From: an uncultured Sutterella sp.
Lineage (GTDB): Bacteria > Pseudomonadota > Gammaproteobacteria > Burkholderiales > Burkholderiaceae_F
Direction of reading: 5' to 3'
Length of the DNA: 64,000 bases
Assembly: GCA_900544345.1 (NCBI GenBank)
Contig: UQUR01000007.1
Span: 42,791 to 106,790, forward strand
Each line of letters begins with the position of its first letter. The stretch's first letter is position 1. The translations under genes and the position numbers were made by a program. This document shows, in pieces, positions 53,529 through 61,842 of the stretch. The notes under the pieces are model-generated. The model saw only the letters and a program-made list of their open reading frames with translations. It was not told the origin of the DNA and made no database searches.

Positions 53529-54953
53529 CTAAAACGTGCAGTGATCGAAAATTGCTTTAGGCTGCGTAAATTCCAAAAGACCGGCATATCCACCTTCTCT
53601 GCCGATGCCGCTTTGCTTATAGCCGCCAAAGGGCGCTGTCACGTCGCGCGGTCCGTCGTTAATGTACACGTTGCCGGCTTTAATCCGTTTCGCAACTTCA
53701 ATTGCCTCAGTCTTATTGCCGAACACAGCAGCGTTGAGCCCATAAGGCGTGTCATTGGCAATAGCGATTGCCTCTTCAATGTCTTTATAGGTAATGACAC
53801 AAAGCACCGGTCCGAAAATTTCCTCTCTGGCAATTCTCATCGAGTTTTTCACATCCGTGAAAATAACCGGGTGGACGTAGTAGCCCTTGGACAAATCCTG
53901 AGGGACGCTGCCCGCAAGCATTGTGGCACCTTCTTGCAGACCAAGTTTGATATAAGAGGTAACTTTGTCAAACTGCGCTTTTGAGGAGACGGGGCCGATT
54001 CGGGTGGCGGGGTCAGTCGGGTCGCCCACCGTGTAATCGGGAAGGTGTTTGAGCAAAAGCGCTTCAATAGTTTTTTTATCGGCTTGCGGGATCAGCAGGC
54101 GAGAAAAACCTGTGCAGGTTTGACCGCTGTTGAGGAAAATAGAATCGAAGAGCTTGGAGACGGCTTTGTCATAATCGGCACCGGGCAGCCAAATAAAAGG
54201 TGACTTGCCGCCCAATTCCAAGCTGATGCGCTTGATGCTTTCCAAGGCCCGTTGACTGAGTTTGATGCCGACTTTGGTCGAACCGGTGAAAGAAACCATA
54301 TCAACGAGAGGGTGAGAGGCCAAGGCATCACCCACTGCACTGCCTTTACCGGTCACCATGTTGATGACACCGGTGGGGAATCCCGCCTGATCAAAAGCAT
54401 CAACCAAAAGATAAGCGGTAAGAGGCGTGTGCTGGCTGGGCTTCAATACCACGGTGTTACCCATCAAAATAGCCGGAATAATCTTTTGAACGACTTGACC
54501 CAGCGGATAATTCCAAGGCGTAATACAGGCAACCACTCCGATCGGTTCGCGGTAGACCGTTGACTGTTTAAGGCTTTCTTCCAAGGGCAGTTCTGCAGCA
54601 CAATCGATATAAGAACGGGTTCTGGTAAATTGATACACGCAGTGTGACTGAACGGAAAAACTCACCGGGGCGCCGAGCTCTTTGACTTCAAGACCAATAA
54701 TTTGATCTTTATAGCTTTCAAAGACTACGAGCATCTTTTTCATCAGACCGATTCTTGTGCCTAATTCCGTCTTGGACCAGGATTCAAACGCGTCATGAGC
54801 TGCTCGAACGGCTCTGTCAATATCTTCGCTGTTTCCTTCGGGGACTTTGGCAAAATGCTCCAAAGTGGCCGGATTTTCAACTTCAATAAATCGTCCGCTC
54901 GAAGAATCCTGCCATTGTCCGTTGATATAGAGTTTCTCAAAGTTGTAGCCCAT
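53529..54953 (-). CDS. NAD(P)-dependent aldehyde dehydrogenase
   Basis: 474 residues from the ATG at 54953, which is preceded by a G-rich ribosome site; an upstream start would add 32 poorly matching residues. Catalytic Glu246 in SLELGGKSPF and Cys280 in SGQTCTGFSR, with NAD-binding FTGSTKVG. It oxidises an aldehyde to the acid; close family members act on a broad range. Single-gene unit on the minus strand. The substrate is not deducible, although acetaldehyde from PhnX is one cytoplasmic candidate. Confidence 0.9.
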   Translation of the reverse strand: MGYNFEKLYINGQWQDSSSGRFIEVENPATLEHFAKVPEGNSEDIDRAVRAAHDAFESWSKTELGTRIGLMKKMLVVFESYKDQIIGLEVKELGAPVSFSVQSHCVYQFTRTRSYIDCAAELPLEESLKQSTVYREPIGVVACITPWNYPLGQVVQKIIPAILMGNTVVLKPSQHTPLTAYLLVDAFDQAGFPTGVINMVTGKGSAVGDALASHPLVDMVSFTGSTKVGIKLSQRALESIKRISLELGGKSPFIWLPGADYDKAVSKLFDSIFLNSGQTCTGFSRLLIPQADKKTIEALLLKHLPDYTVGDPTDPATRIGPVSSKAQFDKVTSYIKLGLQEGATMLAGSVPQDLSKGYYVHPVIFTDVKNSMRIAREEIFGPVLCVITYKDIEEAIAIANDTPYGLNAAVFGNKTEAIEVAKRIKAGNVYINDGPRDVTAPFGGYKQSGIGREGGYAGLLEFTQPKAIFDHCTF

Positions 54954-55043
54954 AACCCCCCCCTTGATTGAAATTACCAGTACTTCTGATTTGAGTATAG
55001 GACGCTTCGGTGAGAGTGTTTTGCTTTTGGTTAAAGTCTCAAA

Positions 55044-55076
55044 ATACAAAAAAAGGCGGCTAGATCACTAACCGCC
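55044..55076 (-). terminator. Terminator of the metal-ATPase gene
   Basis: GGCGG-C-TAG (55055-55063) pairs with CTA-A-CCGCC (55068-55076), and on the minus strand a run of seven or more T follows. Confidence 0.8.
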
Positions 55077-55094
55077 CAAAAGTCAGATCAAGGA

Positions 55095-56981
55095 TTAAAG
55101 GTTTTTAACAAATAGTGCTCGAATGGCATTGAGGACTGCGAGGATCATGACGCCCACGTCAGCGAAAATGGCCATCCACATATTGGCTAAGCCGACGGCA
55201 CCGAGTATGAGGCAAAGCACCTTGATGCCGATTGCAAACCAAATGTTTTCCTTAACAATCGCGAGGCACTTTCTGGAAATCTTAATGCCTTTAGCGATCT
55301 TTAAAGGATCGTCATCCATCAAAACGACGTCAGCGGCTTCAATGGCAGCGTCAGAGCCCATCGCGCCCATGGCAATACCGATGTCTGCCCGGGAAAGAAC
55401 AGGAGCGTCATTGATGCCGTCACCGACGAAGCCCAGTTTACCGCGAGATTTATTCTGCTCGAGCAGCTCTTCAACGATGTGGACTTTGTCAGCCGGCAAG
55501 AGTTCGCTGCGAACCTCATCAATGCCCAACTCTTTAGCGACGTTCTCGGCCACTTTACGGCTGTCACCTGTGAGCATCACAGTTTTTTGGATACCGGCAC
55601 GTTTAATAGCACGGATCGCTTCTTTTGCGTGCGCTTTAATACGGTCTGAAATAACGATATGACCGTGGTATTCACCGTTAATCGCTACGTGAACAATCGT
55701 TCCAACGCTTCGGCAGGGGATTGCTTCAACGTTGAGGCTTCGCATCAGTTTTTCATTGCCGACACCGATTTCCAAGTCATCAATTTTCGCAATGACACCC
55801 TGACCGCTTACTTCATGAATGTCCTTAATGCGATTGCGGTTAATCGGCAGACCGTAAGCTTTCTGAAGGCTGATGCTGATCGGGTGAGAGGAGGCGCTTT
55901 CAGCCATAGCGGCCAATTCAAGAAGCTTCTTTTCTTCCATCTTGCAATGGTGAATGGCGACCACTTCAAAAACCCCTTCGGTGAGCGTTCCGGTTTTATC
56001 AAAAACCAAGACTTTAGTTTCAGAGAGCGCTTCGAGGTAATTGGAACCTTTCACAAGGATCCCCTGATTGCTCGCCCCGCCGATACCGGCAAAAAAGCTC
56101 AAAGGAATACTGATGACCAATGCGCACGGACAGCTGATCACAAGAAAGACCAAGGCACGGTAAATCCAGTCATCCCACTGAGCATCAAGCCCCATGGCAA
56201 AGAGGCGGACAAGCGGCGGAATGGTGGCTAAGGCCAAAGCACCGAAAAAGACGATCGGCGTATACACTCGGGCAAAGCGCGAAATAAAAGCTTCCGAGCG
56301 GGACTTGCGGGAACTCGCGTTTTCCACCAATTCCAGAATCTGAGAGACCGTGGAATCGCCGAAAAGCTTAGTGGTACGAATTTTCAGAAGACCGGATAAG
56401 TTGATGCAGCCGCTTGTGATTTCATCATTTGCAGCAACATTGCGAGGCAGGCTTTCTCCTGTGAGTGCACTTGTATTTAATGTTGATTCACCTTCGATGA
56501 CTACACCGTCAATAGGAACCTTTTCTCCGGGCTGAACGACGATCACCGAGCCGATTTCTACTTCATCAGGATCAACTTGGACTAATTGGCCGTCTTTTTC
56601 GATGTTGGCGTAATCAGGCCGAATGTCCATCAGCTCACTGATGTTTTTGCGGCTTTTACCGACAGCGTAAGCCTGGAACCATTCGCCGATTTGGTAAAAA
56701 AGCATTACGGCAACCGCTTCTGTGTAGTCACCCGTGTTGTCATACAAAGCAATAGCAATGGCGCCTAAAGTAGCAACGGTCATCAGCAGATTTTCATCAA
56801 ATATACGACCGTTTGAGATTCCCTTGGCGGCTTTGAGCAAAATGTCATAGCCGACAATGAAATAAGGAATCAAAAAAAGGGCCAGACGCAAATATCCCGT
56901 AATAGGACTGAGAACCAATGCAATCAAAAGCACTGAAGCAATGACGATACGGATGAGCATCTTTTTTTGTTTGGCCGTCAT
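55095..56981 (-). CDS. P1B-type heavy-metal-exporting ATPase (Zn/Cd type), without HMA domain
   Basis: 628 residues, P1B-type ATPase. Membrane-site motif CPC at 284-286 (SCPCALVIS), phosphorylation site DKTGT (328-332), TGES (174-177), SHPIS and GDGINDAPVLSRADIG. CPC with this motif set fits Zn2+/Cd2+/Pb2+ exporters (ZntA/CadA) or related. The usual N-terminal metal-binding domain is absent: the protein starts MTAKQKKMLIRI directly before the first helix. A separate HMA protein is encoded at 57069-57287. Likely regulated by the ArsR protein at 57395. Confidence 0.92.
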   Translation of the reverse strand: MTAKQKKMLIRIVIASVLLIALVLSPITGYLRLALFLIPYFIVGYDILLKAAKGISNGRIFDENLLMTVATLGAIAIALYDNTGDYTEAVAVMLFYQIGEWFQAYAVGKSRKNISELMDIRPDYANIEKDGQLVQVDPDEVEIGSVIVVQPGEKVPIDGVVIEGESTLNTSALTGESLPRNVAANDEITSGCINLSGLLKIRTTKLFGDSTVSQILELVENASSRKSRSEAFISRFARVYTPIVFFGALALATIPPLVRLFAMGLDAQWDDWIYRALVFLVISCPCALVISIPLSFFAGIGGASNQGILVKGSNYLEALSETKVLVFDKTGTLTEGVFEVVAIHHCKMEEKKLLELAAMAESASSHPISISLQKAYGLPINRNRIKDIHEVSGQGVIAKIDDLEIGVGNEKLMRSLNVEAIPCRSVGTIVHVAINGEYHGHIVISDRIKAHAKEAIRAIKRAGIQKTVMLTGDSRKVAENVAKELGIDEVRSELLPADKVHIVEELLEQNKSRGKLGFVGDGINDAPVLSRADIGIAMGAMGSDAAIEAADVVLMDDDPLKIAKGIKISRKCLAIVKENIWFAIGIKVLCLILGAVGLANMWMAIFADVGVMILAVLNAIRALFVKNL

Positions 56982-57000
56982 CTTCTCACTCTTTTATTCA

Positions 57001-57018
57001 ATTAAGTATTTATTTAAT
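57001..57018. promoter_or_regulatory. ArsR-type operator O1, upstream of the ATPase gene
   Basis: ATTAAGTATTTATTTAAT, an imperfect copy of the 18-bp palindrome found twice more (57313, 57372), 19 bases before the ATPase start. Confidence 0.75.
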
Positions 57019-57030
57019 CGTTTTTGATTT

Positions 57031-57063
57031 AAAAAGCATCATTGTGAACGAATGATGCTTTTT
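57031..57063 (-). terminator. Terminator of the HMA-protein gene
   Basis: Perfect 13-bp stem AAAAAGCATCATT (57031-57043) with AATGATGCTTTTT (57051-57063). The T run on the minus strand follows the stem. It makes the HMA gene and the ATPase gene separate units. Confidence 0.9.
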
Positions 57064-57068
57064 CTCTC

Positions 57069-57287
57069 TTAGAGTTCGATTTCGCAATCAGGCTCAACTT
57101 TCTTGCATTCGGCAAGCACGGTTTTCATGACAGCTTTGGGGTCAGCACCTTCGGCAAACGTCACGATCATCTTTTGGGTCATGAAATTCACCACGACAGA
57201 AGCAACGCCTTCAACTTTGGCAGCAGTTTCTTCCATCAAACGAGCGCAGTTAGCGCAGTCAACTTCAATTGCATAGGATTTTTTCAT
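57069..57287 (-). CDS. Small HMA-domain metal-binding protein
   Basis: 72 residues, one heavy-metal-associated (ferredoxin-like) domain with the CxxC site C-A-N-C in EVDCANCARLMEETAAKVEG. The C-terminus has two further cysteines (ECKKVEPDCEIEL). It fits a metallochaperone or a detached N-terminal domain of the neighbouring ATPase, which lacks one. GGAGC ribosome site before the ATG. Its own promoter (TTGACA-17-TATATT) and operator O2 precede it. Confidence 0.9.
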   Translation of the reverse strand: MKKSYAIEVDCANCARLMEETAAKVEGVASVVVNFMTQKMIVTFAEGADPKAVMKTVLAECKKVEPDCEIEL

Positions 57288-57312
57288 GGTCAGCTCCTTA
57301 AAAAATTTATCA

Positions 57313-57330
57313 ATTAAGTAATCACTTAAT
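57313..57330. promoter_or_regulatory. ArsR-type operator O2, upstream of the HMA gene
   Basis: Perfect palindrome ATTAAGT-AATC-ACTTAAT. It lies just downstream of the likely transcription start of the HMA gene, as expected for a repressor site. Confidence 0.85.
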
Positions 57331-57341
57331 CGTTAAAAGGA

Positions 57342-57370
57342 AATATAATCCTAAAGCTAAAAGTTGTCAA
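57342..57370 (-). promoter_or_regulatory. Minus-strand promoter of the HMA gene
   Basis: TTGACA (minus strand of 57365-57370), 17-base spacer, TATATT (minus strand of 57342-57347). It is close to the sigma-70 consensus. O2 lies just downstream and O3 just upstream. Confidence 0.8.
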
Positions 57371-57371
57371 G

Positions 57372-57389
57372 ATTAAATAATCGTTTAAT
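57372..57389. promoter_or_regulatory. ArsR-type operator O3, just before the regulator gene
   Basis: ATTAAATAATCGTTTAAT, the third copy of the palindrome, ending 5 bases before the ArsR ATG. It would let the regulator repress itself and touch the -35 box of the HMA promoter. Confidence 0.78.
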
Positions 57390-57394
57390 TTAAT

Positions 57395-57760
57395 ATGAGT
57401 GAAGAAATCCTTTTACCGCATCAACACGGTCATTATGAGAAAGCTTTTGAAACTTTGCCTCAGACAACTAATTTTGAGTTGGTAGCGAGCGTTTTTAAGC
57501 AATTGAGTGATCCGGTGCGCTGTCGAATATTTCTTCTGCTGTGTCACTCGGAAGAATGCGTTCTTAATATTGCCGCCTTTATGAATATGAGTAGCCCTGC
57601 CGTGGCCCACCACTTGCGGCTGTTGAAAATGAGTGAATTGGTTGAAACCAGACGCGAAGGTAAAGAAGTGTTTTATCGTGCAGCTGATTCCGATCTCGCG
57701 CAGGAGCTCCATCATATGATTGAGCGCGTGATGAATCTTTCCTGCTGCAACGATAAATAA
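57395..57760 (+). CDS. ArsR/SmtB-family metal-responsive repressor
   Basis: 121 residues, winged helix about residues 28-105. It has the metal-binding alpha-3 variant EECVLNIA, the recognition helix SSPAVAHHLRLLKM and an alpha-5 helix DLAQELHHMIERVM with paired His, and ends SCCNDK. N-terminal HQHGHYE could add metal ligands. It resembles CadC/SmtB/CzrA-type zinc- or cadmium-sensing repressors. No Shine-Dalgarno precedes the ATG and operator O3 abuts it, so the mRNA may be leaderless. It is divergent from the HMA gene. Confidence 0.88.
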   Translation: MSEEILLPHQHGHYEKAFETLPQTTNFELVASVFKQLSDPVRCRIFLLLCHSEECVLNIAAFMNMSSPAVAHHLRLLKMSELVETRREGKEVFYRAADSDLAQELHHMIERVMNLSCCNDK

Positions 57761-57791
57761 AAAATCCCGAGTAGCTGAAAACTACACGGGA
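57758..57791 (-). terminator. Terminator of tRNA-Phe
   Basis: TCCCG-A-GTAG (57765-57774) pairs with CTAC-A-CGGGA (57782-57791). On the minus strand the stem is followed by TTTTTT, so it ends the tRNA-Phe transcript. Confidence 0.8.
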
Positions 57792-57798
57792 CAATTTA

Positions 57799-57874
57799 TG
57801 GTGGCTGGGGACGGGATCGAACCGCCCACACGCGGATTTTCAATCCGCTGCTCTACCAACTGAGCTACCCAGCC
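57799..57874 (-). tRNA. tRNA-Phe (anticodon GAA)
   Basis: 76 nt with encoded CCA. Acceptor GGCTGGG/CCCAGCC, D stem GCTC/GAGC, anticodon stem GCGGA/TCCGC with loop TTGAAAA (anticodon GAA), and T arm GGCGG-TTCGATC-CCGTC with one G-T pair. All arms fold. Confidence 0.96.
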
Positions 57875-57961
57875 GCCGTAAGAGACACGCATTTTATCTT
57901 AAAAAAAATTGGATTGCAAGCGAAACCAAAATAAATTTCGATTTATCGCTAAAAAGAATTT

Positions 57962-58702
57962 TTAAACCGGACAAAAATCAAAACTTTGCTGTCCATGTGA
58001 GGCAGAAGTGCCAAAAGACGACCAATCAATAGGGGAGCACTTTTGAGTGACCAACCAACGATTGGCGGCAGAAAAATGTCCGCAGCCTATGAATGGAACC
58101 GGAGCTCTGAGTGCAGACAATGGTGAGGGATGATTAGCCTTTAAGATTAAATGATCAGATGAGAAGGATTTAATCAACGGCTCTTTTGACTGGGCATAGT
58201 TCCCCCAGAACATAAAAACTTTGGGGCTTTTGTCTTCAGCCAGTGCTGCGAGCAGTCGGTCAGTCAGCACTTCCCAGCCTTTTTTAGCGTGGCTTGCGGG
58301 TTTGCCTTCTTCAACCGTCAAAACCGCATTAAGGAGCAATACACCTTGCTCAGCCCAGCCGAAAAGTTCTCCGGTCGCAGGCGCGGTAATGTGCAGGTCT
58401 CTGAGAAGCTCTTTATGAATGTTTCTGAGACTGGGAGGAATCCTGCAGTTTGCCGCTACGTGAAAAGCTAAGCCTTGAGCCTGACCCGGGCCATGGTAGG
58501 GGTCCTGCCCCATAATGATGACACGGGTCTGAGAAAAAGAGGTTAACTCGAGGGCTCGAAACGGGGTGGGCGGATAAATGACCGCCCCTGATTGCAGTCT
58601 GCTTTGAAGGAAAGCTTTCAAAGACTGTCCGATTTCACTGCTGAAAAAATCCGACAGGATCGGTAACCAGTCTTGTTTGACATGAGAAGTATCTAACAGC
58701 AT
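57962..58702 (-). CDS. ung: Uracil-DNA glycosylase
   Basis: 246 residues, family 1 uracil-DNA glycosylase that starts base-excision repair of uracil in DNA. Catalytic Asp67 in MGQDPYHGPGQAQGLAFHV, and the second motif HPSPLSALRAPVPFIGCGHFSAANRWL near the C-terminus. Typical length. It is next to and co-directional with an LprI-like gene. Confidence 0.96.
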   Translation of the reverse strand: MLLDTSHVKQDWLPILSDFFSSEIGQSLKAFLQSRLQSGAVIYPPTPFRALELTSFSQTRVIIMGQDPYHGPGQAQGLAFHVAANCRIPPSLRNIHKELLRDLHITAPATGELFGWAEQGVLLLNAVLTVEEGKPASHAKKGWEVLTDRLLAALAEDKSPKVFMFWGNYAQSKEPLIKSFSSDHLILKANHPSPLSALRAPVPFIGCGHFSAANRWLVTQKCSPIDWSSFGTSASHGQQSFDFCPV

Positions 58703-58710
58703 GAGAAACG

Positions 58711-59115
58711 TTATTGTGCGCTCAGATGCGACTCAATGGCTCCCATGCGGACATGCAACAGATTAATCTGGCAGGCGAGGTTTGCAGCTCCTGCAGCGGT
58801 GCCTCCGCCCATCATTGTTTCCTCAAAGCGGCACTGTTCACTGACATAGCGATCGAAAGCTGTATTGGCTTTTTCCAGTGCCGGCAGCGCTTCGTTGCGC
58901 CCTGTGACCCGATCCAATTCTCCGGCCTGCTGAGTGAGCTTTTCCATGGCTTCACGGTATTCATCTCGGGACTGCTGAAGTTCTTTTTTCAAGCATTCAC
59001 GCACGGCAGAAGTGGTTGTGGCCGATTTGTAGCACTGTTCAATGGAGTCTTGTGCAATGCAGAGACCGGGAATTGAGAGCGCCGTAAGAGAGCAGAGCAA
59101 GAGAAGTTTTTTCAC
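58711..59115 (-). CDS. LprI-like periplasmic protein (DUF1311 type)
   Basis: 134 residues with Sec signal peptide (MKKLLLLCSLTALSIPGLCIAQ). The mature protein is helical with conserved cysteines (Cys28, Cys40, Cys92, Cys114) and an AYR-type pattern of the LprI/DUF1311 lysozyme-inhibitor-like family: LKKELQQSRDEYREAM and YVSEQCRFEETMMGGGT. Role unknown; some relatives inhibit lysozyme. It precedes ung on the minus strand. Confidence 0.75.
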   Translation of the reverse strand: MKKLLLLCSLTALSIPGLCIAQDSIEQCYKSATTTSAVRECLKKELQQSRDEYREAMEKLTQQAGELDRVTGRNEALPALEKANTAFDRYVSEQCRFEETMMGGGTAAGAANLACQINLLHVRMGAIESHLSAQ

Positions 59116-59116
59116 T

Positions 59117-59809
59117 TTAGTTTCTCCGTTCAGTTTTTATAACATGGTCGGCTAGTTGAGCCATGGTATCAAAGACGAGGTCATTCGGGGCGTATTCTTT
59201 AGCCCACTGATCAATGGCAATGCCTTCGTTATACCCTGTTTTAACCAAAAGTGCAGAAATGCGTGCGTTTTTGGCTGCAAAAGAATCGTTCATGGAGTCG
59301 CCGATCATCACACAGTCTTCAATCCCGACTCCCATCCGATGAGCTGCTTCGATGAGCATCTTCGGATCAGGCTTGATGGTATCAACGTCGCCAGCGCCGA
59401 TTACCGTTTCAAAAAAATCAAGCAAATTAAATTGCGTGACTAATTTTCGGGCAACATTAGCAGGCTTATTTGTGACAATAGCCATTTTGAAGCCCGCTTT
59501 TTGTAAACGAGCGAGCGCCTCTGGAACCGTAGGAATTTGTTTGGTTCGGGTGCCTTCGGCTAATTTCATCTCCTGAAGATACCAGGGAAGTACCTCATCG
59601 ATCAGCTTTTCTCCAGGCGCTCGACCACAGGCTTTGGTCAGAGCCCGTTGTACGAGAACTCTCGCACCCTTGCCGATAAATAAGGCGACATCACTTCTGG
59701 CAATGGTGGGCAGCGACTTTGACATGAGCGTGTTGTTAATCGCTACCGTGAGATCATCAACGGAATCCAGTAAGGTGCCGTCCAAATCAAATAAAAGTGC
59801 TTTAACCAC
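59117..59809 (-). CDS. gph: Phosphoglycolate phosphatase
   Basis: HAD phosphatase, 230 residues. Motif I LLFDLDGTLLDSVDDL (Asp8, Asp10), motif II IVTNKPANVARKL, motif III KPDPKM and GDSMNDSFAAKNA. Gph removes phosphoglycolate formed during DNA repair. Its start overlaps the end of rpe by 8 bases, the standard rpe-gph pair of proteobacteria. Confidence 0.93.
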   Translation of the reverse strand: MVKALLFDLDGTLLDSVDDLTVAINNTLMSKSLPTIARSDVALFIGKGARVLVQRALTKACGRAPGEKLIDEVLPWYLQEMKLAEGTRTKQIPTVPEALARLQKAGFKMAIVTNKPANVARKLVTQFNLLDFFETVIGAGDVDTIKPDPKMLIEAAHRMGVGIEDCVMIGDSMNDSFAAKNARISALLVKTGYNEGIAIDQWAKEYAPNDLVFDTMAQLADHVIKTERRN

Positions 59810-60566
59810 GATTTCTACTCATCTCTGCGACTTCTTTGCGGCGAAGCATTTCCATATCATGGTCAATGGCTTCACGCATTTGATCAATTACCTGCTTGTA
59901 GCCTAAAGGAGACTTTTGTCCGAAAATGGCGCTGCCCGCCACGAAAGTGTCAGCGCCTGCGGCAGCTAAAGCACCGATATTTTCAACTTTAACGCCTCCG
60001 TCAACTTCTAACAGAATCTCATGCCCGGTAGCTCTTGTGTGTCTGTCGATGATCTGATGAGCGGTGGCGATTTTATTAATGATCGCCGGAATAAAAGACT
60101 GACCGCCGAAACCCGGATTGACACTCATTAATAAAACAAGATCGACCTTATCGATAACGTATTCGAGGTAATTTAATGAGGTGGCCGGATTGAATACGAG
60201 CCCTGCTTTGCAGCCGCAGTCATGAATGAGTGACAAAGTACGGTCGATGTGGCGGCTTGCCTCGCAGTGAAAGGTAATGTAATCGGCACCGGCCTTGGCA
60301 AACATGGGAATCAAACTGTCAACGGGTTCAACCATCAGGTGCACGTCTATGGGAACCTGAATGTGGGGACGAATGGCCTCGCAGACCAGGGGACCCACCG
60401 TCAGATTGGGGACGTAATGGTTGTCCATCACGTCAAAATGAATCCAATCGGCTCCGGCTTGAACAACATCACGAACTTCTTCTCCCAGCCTGGCAAAATC
60501 AGCAGAAAGAATGGACGGAGCAATGCGGCATTTCGCAGAAGGTTTGGGACGACTGAAAATCGACAT
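59802..60566 (-). CDS. rpe: Ribulose-phosphate 3-epimerase
   Basis: 254 residues from the ATG at 60566; an earlier start would add 26 poorly matching residues. TIM-barrel enzyme of the pentose phosphate pathway, with IAPSILSADFARLGEEV, HFDVMDNHYVPNLTVGP and LLMSVNPGFGGQSFIP motifs including the active Asp and His residues. Forms an operon with gph, which it overlaps. Confidence 0.94.
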   Translation of the reverse strand: MSIFSRPKPSAKCRIAPSILSADFARLGEEVRDVVQAGADWIHFDVMDNHYVPNLTVGPLVCEAIRPHIQVPIDVHLMVEPVDSLIPMFAKAGADYITFHCEASRHIDRTLSLIHDCGCKAGLVFNPATSLNYLEYVIDKVDLVLLMSVNPGFGGQSFIPAIINKIATAHQIIDRHTRATGHEILLEVDGGVKVENIGALAAAGADTFVAGSAIFGQKSPLGYKQVIDQMREAIDHDMEMLRRKEVAEMSRNRG

Positions 60567-60670
60567 GACAAGATTCCCGCAGAAAAAAATAAAGATGCTC
60601 CAATTGTAACTGAGAGACAAAGAAGAGGACGGCTTTTTGTACAATGAACAGGTTTTGAAAAGAGGCCTAT

Positions 60671-61837
60671 ATGAAACTCAGCAGAATATGTTTTTGTGCG
60701 GGATTGGCGGCACTGTTGGCAGCCTGTACGACGACTCCGCCGGAAAAAGTGATTAAGCCCGGCGAAGTGAAACTATCATTAAAGCCCGTGGAATACGCCT
60801 CTTTGCCGGCAATGCCGGACGAGAATTGGCAACCTGCCCTAAGTGCCTTTAAAGAGTCGTGTAAGAAAATGACTGCAAAAACAGGTTGGCAGGAAGTTTG
60901 TTCCATCTCTCAGACTTTGCCCTCAAGTCAGGCGAAATCATTTTTTGCGGCCTATTTCACTCCGTATCAGGCAGTCTCAGAAAGCATGGACAGTGACGGT
61001 GACTTCATCAGCAGTGATACGGGGAAAATGACCGGATACTATGAGCCGATCCTTTACGGCAGTAAAAAGAAAAAAGCACCGTATATTTATCCGCTTCACA
61101 CGATGCCAGATGACCTCATTACCGTGGATTTGGCTGAGCTCTATCCCCAACTTAAAGGGATGCGGTTAAGAGGACAGCTTCAGGGCAATAAATTAGTGCC
61201 TTATGACTCACGAGCAGAGCTCGCTAAGAGGAATTTGGACCGATATGCCATTGCCTGGGTTGAGGATCCTGTGGCGGCTTTTTTCCTGCAGGTTCAGGGA
61301 TCCGGCCGAATTGTGCTGCCTGACGGTTCCTATATGCGGGTAGGCTACGGCGATGTGAACGGCCACCCTTATCGTGGGATCGGAAATTATCTTGTGAAAA
61401 AAGGCTACTTAAAGAGCCACGAGCTTTCAATGCAAAGCATTCAGGCCTGGGCCAGAAAGAACCCCAAAAAAGTTCAGGCGGTGCTTAATCAAAATCCGAG
61501 CTATGTATTTTTCATAGAGCGAAAAGATCAGGATCCCAATGAGGGACCGATCGGTGCACAGGGGGTACCCTTGACAGAAAAAGGTTCGGTTGCTGTTGAC
61601 AGACGTTTTTATCAACTGGGTTGGCCCATTGTGGTTGATGTTGAGCAAACGAACCCCGATATGAAATTTACAAGGGCTGTCATTGCACAGGATACAGGAG
61701 GCGCAATTCGTGGGCCGATTCGCTTTGACTTCTATTGGGGAAGCGGCGATGAAGCGGCAATGAATGCCGGAAAACAAAACAGCCAGGTGAAGGCTTGGGT
61801 GTTGTTGCCCAACGGAGTGGATCCCCAAGCCCGATAA
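60671..61837 (+). CDS. mltA: Membrane-bound lytic murein transglycosylase A
   Basis: 388 residues, outer-membrane lipoprotein that cleaves peptidoglycan glycan strands. Signal peptide with lipobox LAAC (Cys19). MltA core: GKMTGYYEPIL, VEDPVAAFFLQVQGSGRIVLPDG, and the 3D domain VIAQDTGGAIRGPIRFDFYWG with the catalytic Asp residues near the end. Divergent from rpe. Confidence 0.94.
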   Translation: MKLSRICFCAGLAALLAACTTTPPEKVIKPGEVKLSLKPVEYASLPAMPDENWQPALSAFKESCKKMTAKTGWQEVCSISQTLPSSQAKSFFAAYFTPYQAVSESMDSDGDFISSDTGKMTGYYEPILYGSKKKKAPYIYPLHTMPDDLITVDLAELYPQLKGMRLRGQLQGNKLVPYDSRAELAKRNLDRYAIAWVEDPVAAFFLQVQGSGRIVLPDGSYMRVGYGDVNGHPYRGIGNYLVKKGYLKSHELSMQSIQAWARKNPKKVQAVLNQNPSYVFFIERKDQDPNEGPIGAQGVPLTEKGSVAVDRRFYQLGWPIVVDVEQTNPDMKFTRAVIAQDTGGAIRGPIRFDFYWGSGDEAAMNAGKQNSQVKAWVLLPNGVDPQAR

Positions 61838-61842
61838 AATAA

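Noticed and set aside
55659..56231. 190-residue plus-strand frame opposite the metal ATPase
   Set aside because: It lies inside the ATPase gene and has no domain of its own.
55095..56981. Copper-type P1B ATPase
   Set aside because: The CPC motif alone is shared by copper and zinc/cadmium pumps. The neighbouring ArsR-type regulator and absence of CopZ/CueR neighbours favour Zn/Cd/Pb, although the metal is not proven.
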